DNA of 64,000 nucleotides from positions 1 to 64,000 of the forward strand of contig NZ_JAQQXQ010000011.1 of assembly GCF_028595285.1 (NCBI RefSeq). The letters are read 5' to 3'. The notes beneath the pieces are model-generated. The model did no database searches, was not told the origin of the DNA, and saw only the letters and a program-made list of their open reading frames with translations. A program made the position numbers and the translations under genes. This DNA is from Erythrobacter fulvus (GTDB lineage Bacteria; Pseudomonadota; Alphaproteobacteria; Sphingomonadales; Sphingomonadaceae). Shown one piece after another: positions 7,587 through 17,032 of this stretch (the stretch's first letter is position 1; every line of letters begins with the position of its first letter).

Positions 7587-10505
7587 ATGCCGTTACCGCT
7601 TCGTGCCGGAGCCGCTCTTGCAGCGCTTGGCTTCGGGCTCTGGGCGGTTGCTCCCACGCTGGCGCAGAACGCCCCGGACGTGCCCGGTGAGGCGCGGACC
7701 GATCCGGCCAGCGCTGCGCTGATTGCCGAGATCGATGCTTTCGGCGCTGCCGATGCTTCGGCTGATCCGGCGGGCGACCTGGAAAAGATTGCCGATCTGC
7801 GCCGCCGCATCGAAGCCCATGGCGGGCTTCCCCCGATGGCGATGGGTCTGCTCGAATCCGCCGAGGGCGCGGCGCATTTTTACCTGCGCGATTTCGAGAC
7901 TGCGGCTGCCGCCTATGGCCGCGCCGCGCCGCTGTTCGAGGCCGGGAACGCGCCGCCGGACGAGTTGGCCGGGCTTTACAACAACCGCGCCTCGATCCTC
8001 GCCGCGCTGGGGCGCTATGGCGAGGCCGAGGCCGATCACCGGCGGGCGTTGGCGATCCGCCGCCAGATCGAAGGCGAGCGCGGGGAGGCGGTGTCATCCT
8101 CGCTGTTCGGGCTGGGCTATGTCTATTACCGTCAGGGCCGGATCGAGGAATCCTTGCCCTTCCTGCGCGAGGCGGCCGACCAGCAGCTCGATTACCTGCG
8201 TCCGGGCAACCCGTTGCCGATCGTGCGTCTGACATCGCTGGCGAGCGTGCTCGGGCGTTCCGGGCGCACTGCCGAAGGTCTTGCCGCAGCGCGCAAGGCC
8301 GAGGCGCTGGCGCGCGAATATCTCGGGCCGGATCATCCCACCTTCGCCATCGCGCTCAACAATCTGGGCAATGCGCTGATCGAGAACCGCATCTTCCGCG
8401 AGGCGATCCCGGTGCTCCGCGAATCGCTGGAGGTGCGGATCAAGACCGGGGGCGAACAGGCCAGCGGCACCGCGATTACCATGCGCAACCTCGCCACCGC
8501 GCTGAAGGCGACCGGCGCCGATGCCGATGCCGAGGCGTTGAACCGCCGCGCACTGGAGATCTACGAAGCGACAGGCGAGGTCGATACACCCTTCGCGCTG
8601 GCCTATCTCTATTCCGAGCTGGCCGATTTCGCTGCGCGTCGGGACGAGTGGGAGAGCTATTTCGCGCTGTCCGACAAGGCCATTGCCAGCGCCGATGCCG
8701 CGCTGGACAACGACAGTGCCGAACAGGCGCAGATCCATCTCTACCGCGCCGAATGGCTGCTGCGCAAAGGCGATTTTTCGGATGCACGCGGCGTGGCGGA
8801 ACGCTGGGTGCCGGTGATGCAATCCGATCTCATCGTCAGCCACGAAGACCGCATCTGGGCGGAAATGCTGCTTGCCCGGCTGCGCCAGCTTACCGGCGGG
8901 GAGCCGGGCGAAGTGCTGGCCCTGGCCGACGATGCGATGGACAAGCTCGAAGCCAAGCTTGCCGACCTTGCCGTATCGGACGAGGCGCTGGTGCGCGAGG
9001 CGCGGCGGCACCGCGAGGCGGCGATCCTCTACCTCGCGCTGGCGGCCGATCTCGGTGACGGGGAACGCATGGTGCGTTCGATGCAGCTCGCCAATATCAC
9101 TGAACTCGCGCGCGGGCAGCAATTCGCGCAGCCGGACGATGCACCGCCGGACGGGGCGCTGGCCCTGCGCGCGCGGCTGCTCGATCTCGGGCGCACCCGC
9201 GCCGAACTGGCCGCGCGACTTGAAGCGGCCCAGCTTGACGAAAACGCCGATCGCGATGGTCTGGCGCGCGAGCTCGCCTCTGCGGACAGCGCCGCGCAGG
9301 CGATCGAAATGAAGCTGCTGCGCGACCACCCCGATTTCGTCGCACGCTATCGCCCGCAGCCGCTGAGGCTGGCCGAACTGCGCAGCAGAATGCGCAAGGG
9401 CGATCTGGTGCTGGCGCCCGTCGAAGGCGAGGCGACCACCTGGGTGCTGGCAATCGGAAAAGACAGCCTGCGCTGGTCGGTGCTCGACACGATGCAGCTG
9501 GGCCAACAGGTGGCAAGCCTGCGCGATGCGGTCGATCTGCCCGATCCGGCGCTGGCCGGTTTTCCGCTCGACACGGCGCACGCCCTGTTTCGCGGGCTCT
9601 TCCCGCAAGGGCTGGGCAAGGTGCGGCGGGTGCTGGTGCACGGCGGCGAAAGGTTGGCGAGCCTGCCCTTCGCGCTGCTGACGACACGCGCGCATGACGG
9701 GTCTTTGGCCGACGCGCCGTGGTTGATCCGTTCGGCCGGCGTGCAGGTGGTCGGCAATCTTTCGCTGTTCGGGGCGGAGCCCGTGCCCGCCCCCACTGCT
9801 ACCCGCGCCCGCCGGTTTGTCGGTGTCGGCGGGGTCGAGCTGCCCGGTAGCGCGAACGCGGGAACGGCGCGGCTTGCCGGATTGTTCCGGGGCGGCCGGC
9901 CCGATCGCGGCGTGATCGGCGATCTGCCGTCGCTACCCGCCGCGGCCGAGGAACTGCGCGGGCTGGCAGAGACCTTTCCCGAATCCGGCCGGATGCTGCT
10001 GATCGGGCCCGAGGCGGCGGAGGAGCGGTTCAAGCGCGCCGATTTGACCGGGCTCGATGTGCTTGCCTTTGCCACCCATGGCCTTGTCGCGGGCGAGCTG
10101 GCGGGCCTGTGGGAGCCCGCCCTGCTGCTCGGCACAGGCGATCCGGCTGCGGGCGAGGACGGGGTGCTGGGCGCAAGCGAGATCGCGCGGCTGGCGATCG
10201 ATGCCGACTGGGTAATCCTGTCGGCCTGCAACACTGCGAGCGGGGGGAGTGAGGGCGCGCCGTCCTATTCGGGCCTTGCGACGGCCTTTGCCCAAAGCGG
10301 CGCGCGCGCCTTGCTGCTGTCGCACTGGCGGGTGCGCGACGATGCGGCTTCGTGGCTCAGCGTGCGCACCGTGCAGGCGACGCGTGACGGTGAAGGGCGG
10401 GCAGAGGCACTGCGCCGGGCGCAGCTCGCGCTTATCCGCGATAAATCGCTGGCCGGTGCAGCGCATCCCGCAATCTGGGCGCCTTACGTGCTGATCGAGA
10501 ACTGA
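7587..10505 (+). CDS. Secreted TPR-CHAT domain protein (caspase-like protease candidate)
   Basis: 972 residues. A signal peptide (LRAGAALAALGFGLWAVAPTLAQ) is followed by tetratricopeptide repeats over roughly residues 80-400 (for example ALAIALNNLGNALIEN-type repeats), a helical linker, and a C-terminal CHAT domain from about 680. The catalytic dyad of CHAT proteases is present: His831 in FATHGL and Cys881 in LSACNTASGG. The ATG at 7587 follows GGGGGGA. CHAT proteases are clan CD relatives of caspases and separase; with a signal peptide this one would act outside the cytoplasm. Substrate unknown. Two short genes in the opposite direction follow. Confidence 0.88.
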   Translation: MPLPLRAGAALAALGFGLWAVAPTLAQNAPDVPGEARTDPASAALIAEIDAFGAADASADPAGDLEKIADLRRRIEAHGGLPPMAMGLLESAEGAAHFYLRDFETAAAAYGRAAPLFEAGNAPPDELAGLYNNRASILAALGRYGEAEADHRRALAIRRQIEGERGEAVSSSLFGLGYVYYRQGRIEESLPFLREAADQQLDYLRPGNPLPIVRLTSLASVLGRSGRTAEGLAAARKAEALAREYLGPDHPTFAIALNNLGNALIENRIFREAIPVLRESLEVRIKTGGEQASGTAITMRNLATALKATGADADAEALNRRALEIYEATGEVDTPFALAYLYSELADFAARRDEWESYFALSDKAIASADAALDNDSAEQAQIHLYRAEWLLRKGDFSDARGVAERWVPVMQSDLIVSHEDRIWAEMLLARLRQLTGGEPGEVLALADDAMDKLEAKLADLAVSDEALVREARRHREAAILYLALAADLGDGERMVRSMQLANITELARGQQFAQPDDAPPDGALALRARLLDLGRTRAELAARLEAAQLDENADRDGLARELASADSAAQAIEMKLLRDHPDFVARYRPQPLRLAELRSRMRKGDLVLAPVEGEATTWVLAIGKDSLRWSVLDTMQLGQQVASLRDAVDLPDPALAGFPLDTAHALFRGLFPQGLGKVRRVLVHGGERLASLPFALLTTRAHDGSLADAPWLIRSAGVQVVGNLSLFGAEPVPAPTATRARRFVGVGGVELPGSANAGTARLAGLFRGGRPDRGVIGDLPSLPAAAEELRGLAETFPESGRMLLIGPEAAEERFKRADLTGLDVLAFATHGLVAGELAGLWEPALLLGTGDPAAGEDGVLGASEIARLAIDADWVILSACNTASGGSEGAPSYSGLATAFAQSGARALLLSHWRVRDDAASWLSVRTVQATRDGEGRAEALRRAQLALIRDKSLAGAAHPAIWAPYVLIEN

Positions 10506-10512
10506 CGACGCG

Positions 10513-11124
10513 CTATTGCAGCGTCACGATTTCCTCGCCGCCGTCGTGGCGGCCGTAGAACTGCATCAGCTGCACCAGCAATTCGCAGCGGTCGGTCAGC
10601 GTTTCCGCTTCCAGCAGCGCCTGCTTGCTGGCGGGATCGAACGGCGCAATCTGCGACACGCCGTTGATCAGCGTGCGATCGTCGAGCCGCTCGACCGAAT
10701 CCCAGTCGACGCTGTAACCCTGGTTCTCGGCAAACCGCCGCGCCTCGCGCTCGAACCCGCCGCGCTGGGCGTGGGTCAGCGTTTCGTCCTCGTCCTCGTC
10801 GTAGATTTCCGCCTCGATCTGACGGAATGCGGTGGTGACGTCGAGTTCGCGCACCAGCCGGAAGCGCGCGACGCCTTCGAGGATCAGGTTGTAACGGCCG
10901 TCGTCCATCGCCTGGATCTCGCCGATTCGTCCGACGCAGCCGACCTTGTAAAGCGGCGCGCCTTCGACCGGGCGCTGGGGCTGGATCATCGCGATCTGGC
11001 GGTCACGGATCAGCGCATCTCCCACCAGCGACCGGTAACGCGGTTCGAAGATGTGCAGCGGCAGCTGCAGCCCGGGAAACAGCACCGCGCCGGTCAGCGG
11101 AAAGATCGAGAGGCGACGGGTCAT
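10513..11124 (-). CDS. Lon N-terminal substrate-binding domain protein
   Basis: 203 residues. The N-terminus LSIFPLTGAVLFPGLQLPLH is the classical LonN (PUA-like) start, continued by IFEPRYRSLVGDAL and VGCVGRIGEI. There is no ATPase or protease domain, so it is the stand-alone LonN type found in many proteobacteria, thought to bind peptides or act as an adaptor, without a proven job. Its start lies 9 bases after the stop of the CnoX-like thioredoxin gene, and the two form a probable operon linked to protein quality control. Confidence 0.88.
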   Translation of the reverse strand: MTRRLSIFPLTGAVLFPGLQLPLHIFEPRYRSLVGDALIRDRQIAMIQPQRPVEGAPLYKVGCVGRIGEIQAMDDGRYNLILEGVARFRLVRELDVTTAFRQIEAEIYDEDEDETLTHAQRGGFEREARRFAENQGYSVDWDSVERLDDRTLINGVSQIAPFDPASKQALLEAETLTDRCELLVQLMQFYGRHDGGEEIVTLQ

Positions 11125-11133
11125 TGCCTGCGC

Positions 11134-12072
11134 TCAACCGAACAGGATCTTGGACAGGCGGCGGCGGGTGGCCACTACCCATTCATCCTCAAGCCCGATC
11201 GCCTCGAAGATCTTGAGCAGCTTGGCCCGCGCCGCGCCTTCGTTCCATTCGCGGTCTGCCGCGACCATCGCCAGCAGCGTGTCGGCAGCGGCATCGCGCT
11301 GGCCCGCGGCAAAGGCGGCCTCGGCATAGGCAAATTGCGCGTCCATATCACCGGGGGCAGCCTCGGCGGCGGCGCGCAGGCCCGCCAGCTCGCCGTCGTC
11401 TACCTTGATGCCAGCCAGTTCGATTGCGCTGCGGGCTGCGGCGATGGCGGGATCGGTGGCGAGGCGCGGATCGCTTTCGATCACATCCATCACCTGACGC
11501 GCCTGATCGGTCTCGCCCATCTGCACCAGCGCGCGCACCAGCCCTGCATGGGCTGCGGCATTTTCGGGCGCGAATTCGGTGATCTGGGCAAAAATGCCAG
11601 CGGCGCGCTGCGGATCGCCGCCTGCCAGTGCGTCCTCGCCCATCTTCACATATTGCGCCAGCTCTTCGGGCGAGGGGCCTTGCGGTGCGGCGGCCCCTTC
11701 AGCGCCGGCCTGCACCGGCAATTGCGCGAGCAGCTGGTCGAGCACCTGCTTCAATTGCGATTCGCTGCGGGCATTGGTGAGATCGGCGACAGGTTGGCCT
11801 TGGAACATGGCATAGACCGTGGGGATCGAGCGCACCTGGAACTGCGCGGCGATGAACTGTTCCTCGTCGACGTTGATTTTGGCGAGGACAACGCCCTTGT
11901 CGGCATATTCGCCCGCGACCTTTTCCAGCACCGGGGCGAGCGCCTTGCACGGCCCGCACCACTCGGCCCAGAAATCGAGGATCACGAGCTTGTTCTGCGA
12001 AGGTTCGACCACCGTCTGGCGGAAACGGTCAACCGCCTTCTGTTCGTCAATGCTCAGTCCCATGCTGGCCAA
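11134..12072 (-). CDS. CnoX/YbbN-type thioredoxin-fold co-chaperone with TPR tail
   Basis: 312 residues. A thioredoxin domain with active site WCGPCK (within LDFWAEWCGPCKALAPVL) and the cis-Pro segment RSIPTVYAMF is followed by an alanine-rich TPR-like region (for example YVKMGEDALAGGDPQRAAGIF), the CnoX/YbbN architecture. CnoX holds chlorine-oxidised proteins for GroEL and DnaK; unlike the E. coli protein this one keeps both cysteines, so redox activity is likely. I chose the TTG at 12072 (MASMGLSIDEQ) because AGGAG sits 7 bases before it; the ATG at 12063 is the alternative. Confidence 0.85.
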   Translation of the reverse strand: MASMGLSIDEQKAVDRFRQTVVEPSQNKLVILDFWAEWCGPCKALAPVLEKVAGEYADKGVVLAKINVDEEQFIAAQFQVRSIPTVYAMFQGQPVADLTNARSESQLKQVLDQLLAQLPVQAGAEGAAAPQGPSPEELAQYVKMGEDALAGGDPQRAAGIFAQITEFAPENAAAHAGLVRALVQMGETDQARQVMDVIESDPRLATDPAIAAARSAIELAGIKVDDGELAGLRAAAEAAPGDMDAQFAYAEAAFAAGQRDAAADTLLAMVAADREWNEGAARAKLLKIFEAIGLEDEWVVATRRRLSKILFG

Positions 12073-12315
12073 GGGGATGCTCCTGTCGTTGTTTTGATCG
12101 TCGGGTTTCTTCGCCCCAATGTGGGGCATCTTCGGCGGATGTGAAGCGCGCATTTGTGCTGGCGCTTATGCCTGCAGCGATCAAGCCCCGATCGGCCAGA
12201 TTTTGCGCTGGCAGGGTGCGTGCATTTTACGCTTGCAGCGGGCGGGGGGCGCTGCTAATCGCGCCGCCTCTCCGGCAGGAACCGCGCACCTCGCGGCTTT
12301 TGTCAGCGCCAGTGA

Positions 12316-12390
12316 GCGGGCGTAGCTCAGGGGTAGAGCACAACCTTGCCAAGGTTGGGGTCGAGGGTTCGAATCCCTTCGCCCGCTCCA
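12316..12390 (+). tRNA. tRNA-Gly (anticodon GCC)
   Basis: 75 nt including an encoded CCA. Acceptor stem GCGGGCG pairs with CGCCCGC, the anticodon stem CAACC/GGUUG holds loop UUGCCAA giving anticodon GCC, and the T loop is UUCGAAU. All arms fold without mismatch apart from normal GU pairs. No integrase or att-like duplication is seen beside it. Confidence 0.97.
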
Positions 12391-12549
12391 GTTTTCTTTC
12401 CGACCGATGATACCAGTCCCTGCCGCAGCCAGCCGCTGCGGACGGTTCCTCTGCGCGTCTGTGTCGTCGCCATTGCGACGCAAATGGTCGATGACAGCCG
12501 GTCTTTCATCCCTTTCCCTCTTGCATTCGCCGTTTTCGCTGCTAGTCGC

Positions 12550-12564
12550 GTGATACGTTATCAC
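12550..12564. promoter_or_regulatory. Candidate Zur box upstream of the ZnuD-like receptor
   Basis: GTGATA-CGT-TATCAC is a perfect 6-bp inverted repeat 20 bases before the ATG at 12585. It resembles, but is not identical to, the AT-centred palindromes (TGTTATA-N-TATAACA type) of Zur/Fur-family repressors. The downstream gene encodes a His-rich zinc-type receptor, which supports zinc-dependent repression. The regulator itself is not in the window. Confidence 0.5.
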
Positions 12565-12584
12565 ATGCAAAAACGGGAAAACCC

Positions 12585-14777
12585 ATGATCACTCGCAAGC
12601 TTCGCCTCGCGCCCTCTCGCCTCGCCCTCGCCACGGTGCTCGGTTTTGCGGTTACCGCAGCGCCCGCCTTCGCTCAGGAAAAGCCCGCCGACAGCGATGC
12701 GCAGGTCGAGGACGACCTCCACAACCGTCAGGCCGACGAACAGGGCAACATCATCGTCAGCGCCTCCGGCCTCAAGGAACTCGACTTGCTCGCCGGCACC
12801 AGCGTGCTCGAAGTGCGCGACATCCAGCGTGAGGCAGTGACCGGCCAGATCGGCGAACTGCTGACCAAGATCCCCGGTGTTTCGGCCACCAGCTTCGCCC
12901 CCGGTTCGTCGCGCCCGGTCCTGCGCGGCCAGCAGGGCGAACGCGTGCGCGTGCTGATCGACGGGGTCGGCACGTCCGACGTCTCCAACACCTCGGTCGA
13001 TCATGCCACCACGATCGACCCGATCACGGTCGAACGGGTCGAGGTACTGCGCGGTCCGGCCGTGCTGCTTTACGGCAGCCAGGCGATCGGCGGCGCGGTC
13101 AATGTGATCGACAAGCGCATCCCGACCCGCATGCCGGACGAGGCCTTCCACCTCGATGCCTTCGCCGGGGTCGACAGCGCTAGCAACCTCAGGACCGGCG
13201 CGGCCTCGCTCGACATCGGAATTGGCTCGAACGTCGTGTTCCATGTCGACGGATCGTGGCGCGACACCGGCAATATGGAAATCGGCGGCTTCCAGCTCTC
13301 GCCCGACCTGCGCGCCGAACTGCTGGAAGAAGCTGCGGAAAAGGATGCCGATGGCGAGCCGGCCGAAGCAGAGGAATTCCGCGAAGCTGCCGCCCAGCGC
13401 GGGTTCGTGCCCAACAGCGACATGCAAAGCTGGACGATCAATGCCGGTCTTGGCGTGATCCTCGGCGAAAGCACCTTCGGCGCTTCGATCGGCTGGTACG
13501 ACACCAATTACGGCGTCATCAAGCGCCCCGGCCTCAAGCACGAACATGGTGACGAGGAAGGGGAAGAGCACGAGGGCGAGGATCACGGTGAGGAAGAGGG
13601 CGAGGAAAACGTCCGCATCGACCTCCAGCAGTTCCGCGCCGACTTCAAAGGCGACATCTATCTCGGTGACGGCGCGTTCGAGCGGCTGAAGCTGCGCGTG
13701 GGCTATTCGGATTACACCCACACCGAATTCGAAGGCCCGGGCGAAGTCGGCACGGTGTTCGACAGCACCAGCGTGGAAGCCCGCGCCGAATTGGTCCAGA
13801 ACACAGGCGGTGTGCTGCGCGGTTCGACCGGTCTGCAATACCAGCACCGCGATTTCTTCGCGGTTGGTGCAGAAGCCTATGTCCCGCCGAACCTGACCGA
13901 TCAGGTGGCGATCTTCACGCTTCAGGAACTGGGCACCGGCCCGTTCCAGATCGAAGCGGCCGCCCGTGCGGAATTCACCAATGTCGAAGCGCAGACGCTG
14001 GGCATCGAACGCGACTACGATACCTTCTCGGGGGCGCTGGGCGTTGTCTACGAAGGCATCGAGGGCATCCGCATCGGCCTCAACGGATCGCGCGCCGAAC
14101 GCGCGCCGAGCGCGGAGGAACTGTTCTCCAACGGACCGCACATCGCCACGCAGGCGTTCGAGATCGGCAACCCCGATCTTGATACCGAAAGCGCCTGGGG
14201 GCTTGAGGCCTATGCCCGCGGCCAGATCGGCGCAGGCACGTTCAACCTTGCGGTCTACAAGCAGTGGTTCGACAACTACATCTTCCTTGAGGAGACAGGC
14301 CTTGAGGAAGACGATCTGCCGGTCTTCCTGTATCTCCAGCAGGATGCCGACTTCTGGGGCGTGGAGGCGGATTTCTCCTACCCCGTGATTGATACTGACG
14401 GGTTCCGCCTGCTCACCGATCTGCGCGCCTCCTATGTCGAGGCAGAGCTTGCCGACGGCACCGCCGTGCCGCGTATCCCGCCGCTAAGCCTGCTGGGTGC
14501 GCTCGAAGCGCAAACGCAAGCGTTCGACGTGCGCGGCGAGGTGCAGTGGTTCGACGGCCAGAACCGCGTCACCAGCTTCGAAAGCCCGACCGACAGCTTC
14601 ACGCTGGTCAATGCGCTGGTGGCGTGGCGTCCGTTTGCGGAGAACCAGAACGTCACGGTGCAGATCGCGGCGGACAACATCTTCGATGTCAACGGCCGCC
14701 GCCACGCCAGCTTCACCAAGGATTTCGTGCCCCTGATGGGTCGCAATTTCCGTGCGAGCGTGCGTCTGAGCTTCTGA
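12585..14777 (+). CDS. TonB-dependent outer-membrane receptor, ZnuD-like (zinc uptake)
   Basis: 730 residues. Signal peptide (LALATVLGFAVTAAPAFAQ), plug domain with GELLTKIPGVSATSF, VLRGQQGERVRVLIDG and VEVLRGPAVLLYGSQAIGGA, then a beta-barrel ending FRASVRLSF, a normal outer-membrane terminus with final Phe. An external loop at residues about 319-343 is packed with His, Glu and Asp (HEHGDEEGEEHEGEDHGEEE), the hallmark of ZnuD-type receptors that gather zinc. The candidate Zur box 20 bases upstream supports this. Known: ZnuD imports zinc across the outer membrane under zinc limitation. A strong terminator follows at 14811. Confidence 0.85.
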   Translation: MITRKLRLAPSRLALATVLGFAVTAAPAFAQEKPADSDAQVEDDLHNRQADEQGNIIVSASGLKELDLLAGTSVLEVRDIQREAVTGQIGELLTKIPGVSATSFAPGSSRPVLRGQQGERVRVLIDGVGTSDVSNTSVDHATTIDPITVERVEVLRGPAVLLYGSQAIGGAVNVIDKRIPTRMPDEAFHLDAFAGVDSASNLRTGAASLDIGIGSNVVFHVDGSWRDTGNMEIGGFQLSPDLRAELLEEAAEKDADGEPAEAEEFREAAAQRGFVPNSDMQSWTINAGLGVILGESTFGASIGWYDTNYGVIKRPGLKHEHGDEEGEEHEGEDHGEEEGEENVRIDLQQFRADFKGDIYLGDGAFERLKLRVGYSDYTHTEFEGPGEVGTVFDSTSVEARAELVQNTGGVLRGSTGLQYQHRDFFAVGAEAYVPPNLTDQVAIFTLQELGTGPFQIEAAARAEFTNVEAQTLGIERDYDTFSGALGVVYEGIEGIRIGLNGSRAERAPSAEELFSNGPHIATQAFEIGNPDLDTESAWGLEAYARGQIGAGTFNLAVYKQWFDNYIFLEETGLEEDDLPVFLYLQQDADFWGVEADFSYPVIDTDGFRLLTDLRASYVEAELADGTAVPRIPPLSLLGALEAQTQAFDVRGEVQWFDGQNRVTSFESPTDSFTLVNALVAWRPFAENQNVTVQIAADNIFDVNGRRHASFTKDFVPLMGRNFRASVRLSF

Positions 14778-14810
14778 GCCAACCGAGCCCGCCAAAGGGT
14801 CGCAAGAGAA

Positions 14811-14841
14811 GGGGTAGCCGTTCGCCGGCTACCCCTTTTTT
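14811..14841 (+). terminator. Strong intrinsic terminator after the ZnuD-like gene
   Basis: GGGGTAGCCG (14811-14820) pairs perfectly with CGGCTACCCC (14826-14835) around loop TTCGC and is followed by six T. It ends the receptor transcript before the convergent oxidoreductase gene. Confidence 0.9.
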
Positions 14842-14854
14842 GCTGCTCCGAAGC

Positions 14855-16030
14855 TCAGTCCTCGATCGCGAAGGTCAGCTCGGCATTTTCTTCAAGCCGC
14901 TTGACGAGGTCTTCGCCGAGGAACGACCCAGGGGTGCCGATCCCGCCCGGCTTGTCACACGAAAGCAGCGCGATGCCGGTCTCGCTCAGCATCCGGCTGG
15001 TCGAGCCGTAGCCCGGATCATACTTGCCCTTCACGGCGTATCGCAGGCGCTGGCCATCGGCCATGTCGGCGACGAAGACGACATCGTAGAAGCCGGTCTC
15101 GCGCTCTTCCTTGCTCGGCCCCTCGCCCGGCTTGGGCGGCTTTGCGCCGAACGGGTTCTTCATCATCTCCAGCGCCGCGTTGGCCGCTGCCTTGCCCGCC
15201 TCCCCGGGGCTGGTCAGCATCATTTCGTCATACTTGAAATCGGTGCCGTAGGGGTGGCCGAGCAGGAAGTTGGTGCGGTGCACGTTCTTGGTGTTGATCG
15301 GCGCCATCACGAAGGGCGCGGACCACTTGCCCAGATCATCCTCATAGGACGGGATCATGCCCGAAGGCTGGTCCGGCCCTTCAAAGCCGGGGGTTAGCGC
15401 GAAGGGATCGCGCAGCACGTTGATGAGGCGCGGGTTCTTCGCTGCCGCCTTCATTGTCGCGCCAAGGCTGGCCGCGGTGCCGCCGGAAAAAGTGCCCTTC
15501 ATCGCCCGCACGCGCCCGCGGATGCGCGGGGCAGGGTGGCCGAAGCGTTCGACACAGGCTTTCTGCGTCATCATCACGCCCAGATCGAAGGGGATCGAAT
15601 CGAAGCCCGACGAGAAGCAGATGCGAGCGCCGGTGGCTTCGGCGGCGGCCTGATGCTCGGCAATCTTCTCGGCCATCCACGCCGGTTCGCCGCACAGGTC
15701 GGCATAATCGGTGCCGGTGGCGACACAGGCGGCCACCAGCTTGTCGCCGTAAAGCTGATAGGGACCGACCGTGGTCAGGACGACCTTGGTGCGCTTGCAC
15801 ATCGCTTCCAGATCAGCGCTGTCGTCGGCATTGGCGACCACCAGCGGAGTGGTGGCAGGCGCGCCGATTTCGTCGCGCACTCCCTCCAGCTTGGCGAGGC
15901 TGCGGCCCGCCATCGCCCATTTCGGCGCATCGGCGCGACCGGCGTAATGAGAGCTGAGATATTCGGCGACCAGACGGCCGGTATAGCCGGTGGCGCCGAA
16001 GATGATGATGTCGAACTCACGGGTGCTCAT
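14855..16030 (-). CDS. Saccharopine dehydrogenase-like / trans-acting enoyl reductase family protein
   Basis: 391 residues. An N-terminal Rossmann motif DIIIFGATGYTGRLVAEYLS is followed by WAMAGRSLAKLEGVRDE, VLTTVGPYQLYGDKLVAACV and DYADLCGEPAWM, typical of saccharopine-dehydrogenase-like oxidoreductases related to the mycobacterial trans-acting enoyl reductase Rv2449c/Rv2953 group. True saccharopine dehydrogenase is unlikely; NADPH-dependent lipid or polyketide reduction is the usual family guess, substrate unproven. It appears monocistronic. A large 11-bp-arm operator lies 77-110 bases upstream. Confidence 0.8.
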   Translation of the reverse strand: MSTREFDIIIFGATGYTGRLVAEYLSSHYAGRADAPKWAMAGRSLAKLEGVRDEIGAPATTPLVVANADDSADLEAMCKRTKVVLTTVGPYQLYGDKLVAACVATGTDYADLCGEPAWMAEKIAEHQAAAEATGARICFSSGFDSIPFDLGVMMTQKACVERFGHPAPRIRGRVRAMKGTFSGGTAASLGATMKAAAKNPRLINVLRDPFALTPGFEGPDQPSGMIPSYEDDLGKWSAPFVMAPINTKNVHRTNFLLGHPYGTDFKYDEMMLTSPGEAGKAAANAALEMMKNPFGAKPPKPGEGPSKEERETGFYDVVFVADMADGQRLRYAVKGKYDPGYGSTSRMLSETGIALLSCDKPGGIGTPGSFLGEDLVKRLEENAELTFAIED

Positions 16031-16106
16031 GCTGGTTCTCCCTTGGCTTGCCCCATGCCATGCAATCGCGCGCGGCAGGTGTCAAAGGCCCTGCGCAACA
16101 TTATTA

Positions 16107-16140
16107 CAAAGTTGACAAAGGTGACACCGTGTCAACTTTG
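16107..16140. promoter_or_regulatory. Candidate operator: perfect 11-bp inverted repeat with 12-bp centre
   Basis: CAAAGTTGACA (16107-16117) and TGTCAACTTTG (16130-16140) are exact reverse complements around AAGGTGACACCG. It lies upstream of the enoyl-reductase-like gene read leftward. The same arm-centre-arm design and an almost identical centre occur at 2111-2140. Possible binders include TetR-like or other dimer-of-dimers regulators; none is encoded here. Confidence 0.65.
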
Positions 16141-16300
16141 CGAGATAAGGAAAAAGGAATATTTAACACAGTGTTGCATCGGGTGCGGCGCGCGGACGGA
16201 CACAGGGGAATGACAGCGCAATCATCATCAGCCGGGATCCTTGCGGTTGGGCAGGGCAGGCTAATCCCGCTCCGCCCCTGTAGGAAACCGCCCTAGCGCC

Positions 16301-16855
16301 CTAGAGCCGCGGCAGCGTCACCCCGCGCTGGCCCATATATTTGCCCGCGCGATCCTTGTAGCTGGTCTCGCAGCGTTCGTTGCCCTTGAGGAACAGGAAC
16401 TGGCACGCGCCTTCGTTGGCGTAAATCCTGGCGGGCAGCGGCGTGGTGTTGCTGAATTCCAGTGTGACATGGCCTTCCCATCCCGGCTCGAGCGGGGTGA
16501 CGTTCACGATGATCCCGCAGCGCGCATAGGTGCTCTTGCCGAGGCAGATCACCAGCACATCTTCCGGCACGCGGAAATATTCGACCGTCCGGGCCAGCGC
16601 GAAGGAATTGGGCGGGATGATGCAGACATCGGTCTCGCGATCGACAAAGCTTTTCGGATCGAACTGCTTGGGATCGACCACCGATGAATCGACATTGGTG
16701 AAGATCTTGAATTCCGGGGCGACCCGCGCGTCATAGCCATAGGAAGACAGGCCATAGGAGATCACCCCGTCGCGGCGCTGGGCCTCGACGAAAGGTTCGA
16801 TCATGCCGTGCTCGAGCGCCTGCGTGCGGATCCATTTGTCGGAGAGAATCGCCAT
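16301..16855 (-). CDS. dcd: dCTP deaminase
   Basis: 184 residues, the usual length. Converts dCTP to dUTP plus ammonia, feeding dTMP synthesis. Starts [20 protein letters not shown]; the active-site region [20 protein letters not shown] carries the conserved Arg/Ala and the catalytic Glu of the ...EPGWEGH..LE block, and the C-terminus QRGVTLPRL is standard. The start at 16855 is set by similarity, since the open frame runs further upstream without Dcd-like sequence. The ribosome binding site is weak. Confidence 0.95.
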   Translation of the reverse strand: MAILSDKWIRTQALEHGMIEPFVEAQRRDGVISYGLSSYGYDARVAPEFKIFTNVDSSVVDPKQFDPKSFVDRETDVCIIPPNSFALARTVEYFRVPEDVLVICLGKSTYARCGIIVNVTPLEPGWEGHVTLEFSNTTPLPARIYANEGACQFLFLKGNERCETSYKDRAGKYMGQRGVTLPRL

Positions 16856-17032
16856 GGAGATGTGATTCCCGATGGGGGGAAGGGCGACAAGGGGTGCGGC
16901 GGAATTATCCGGATGAGTCTTGCCGCCCCGGTCCAACCGCGTCCGCTTTCGCGGCGATGCGGTAGAAAGTGGAAGTTCGCTTTCCGACCCCATAGTTGCC
17001 ATGAGCAAATGCGGTCCGATCATCTAATCGGA

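Noticed and set aside
12141..12410. Forward frames covering the tRNA-Gly region
   Set aside because: They overlap a perfect tRNA and show no protein-like features.
16031..16300. Possible small gene between the oxidoreductase and dcd
   Set aside because: Only weak frames; the region is explained by promoter and operator.
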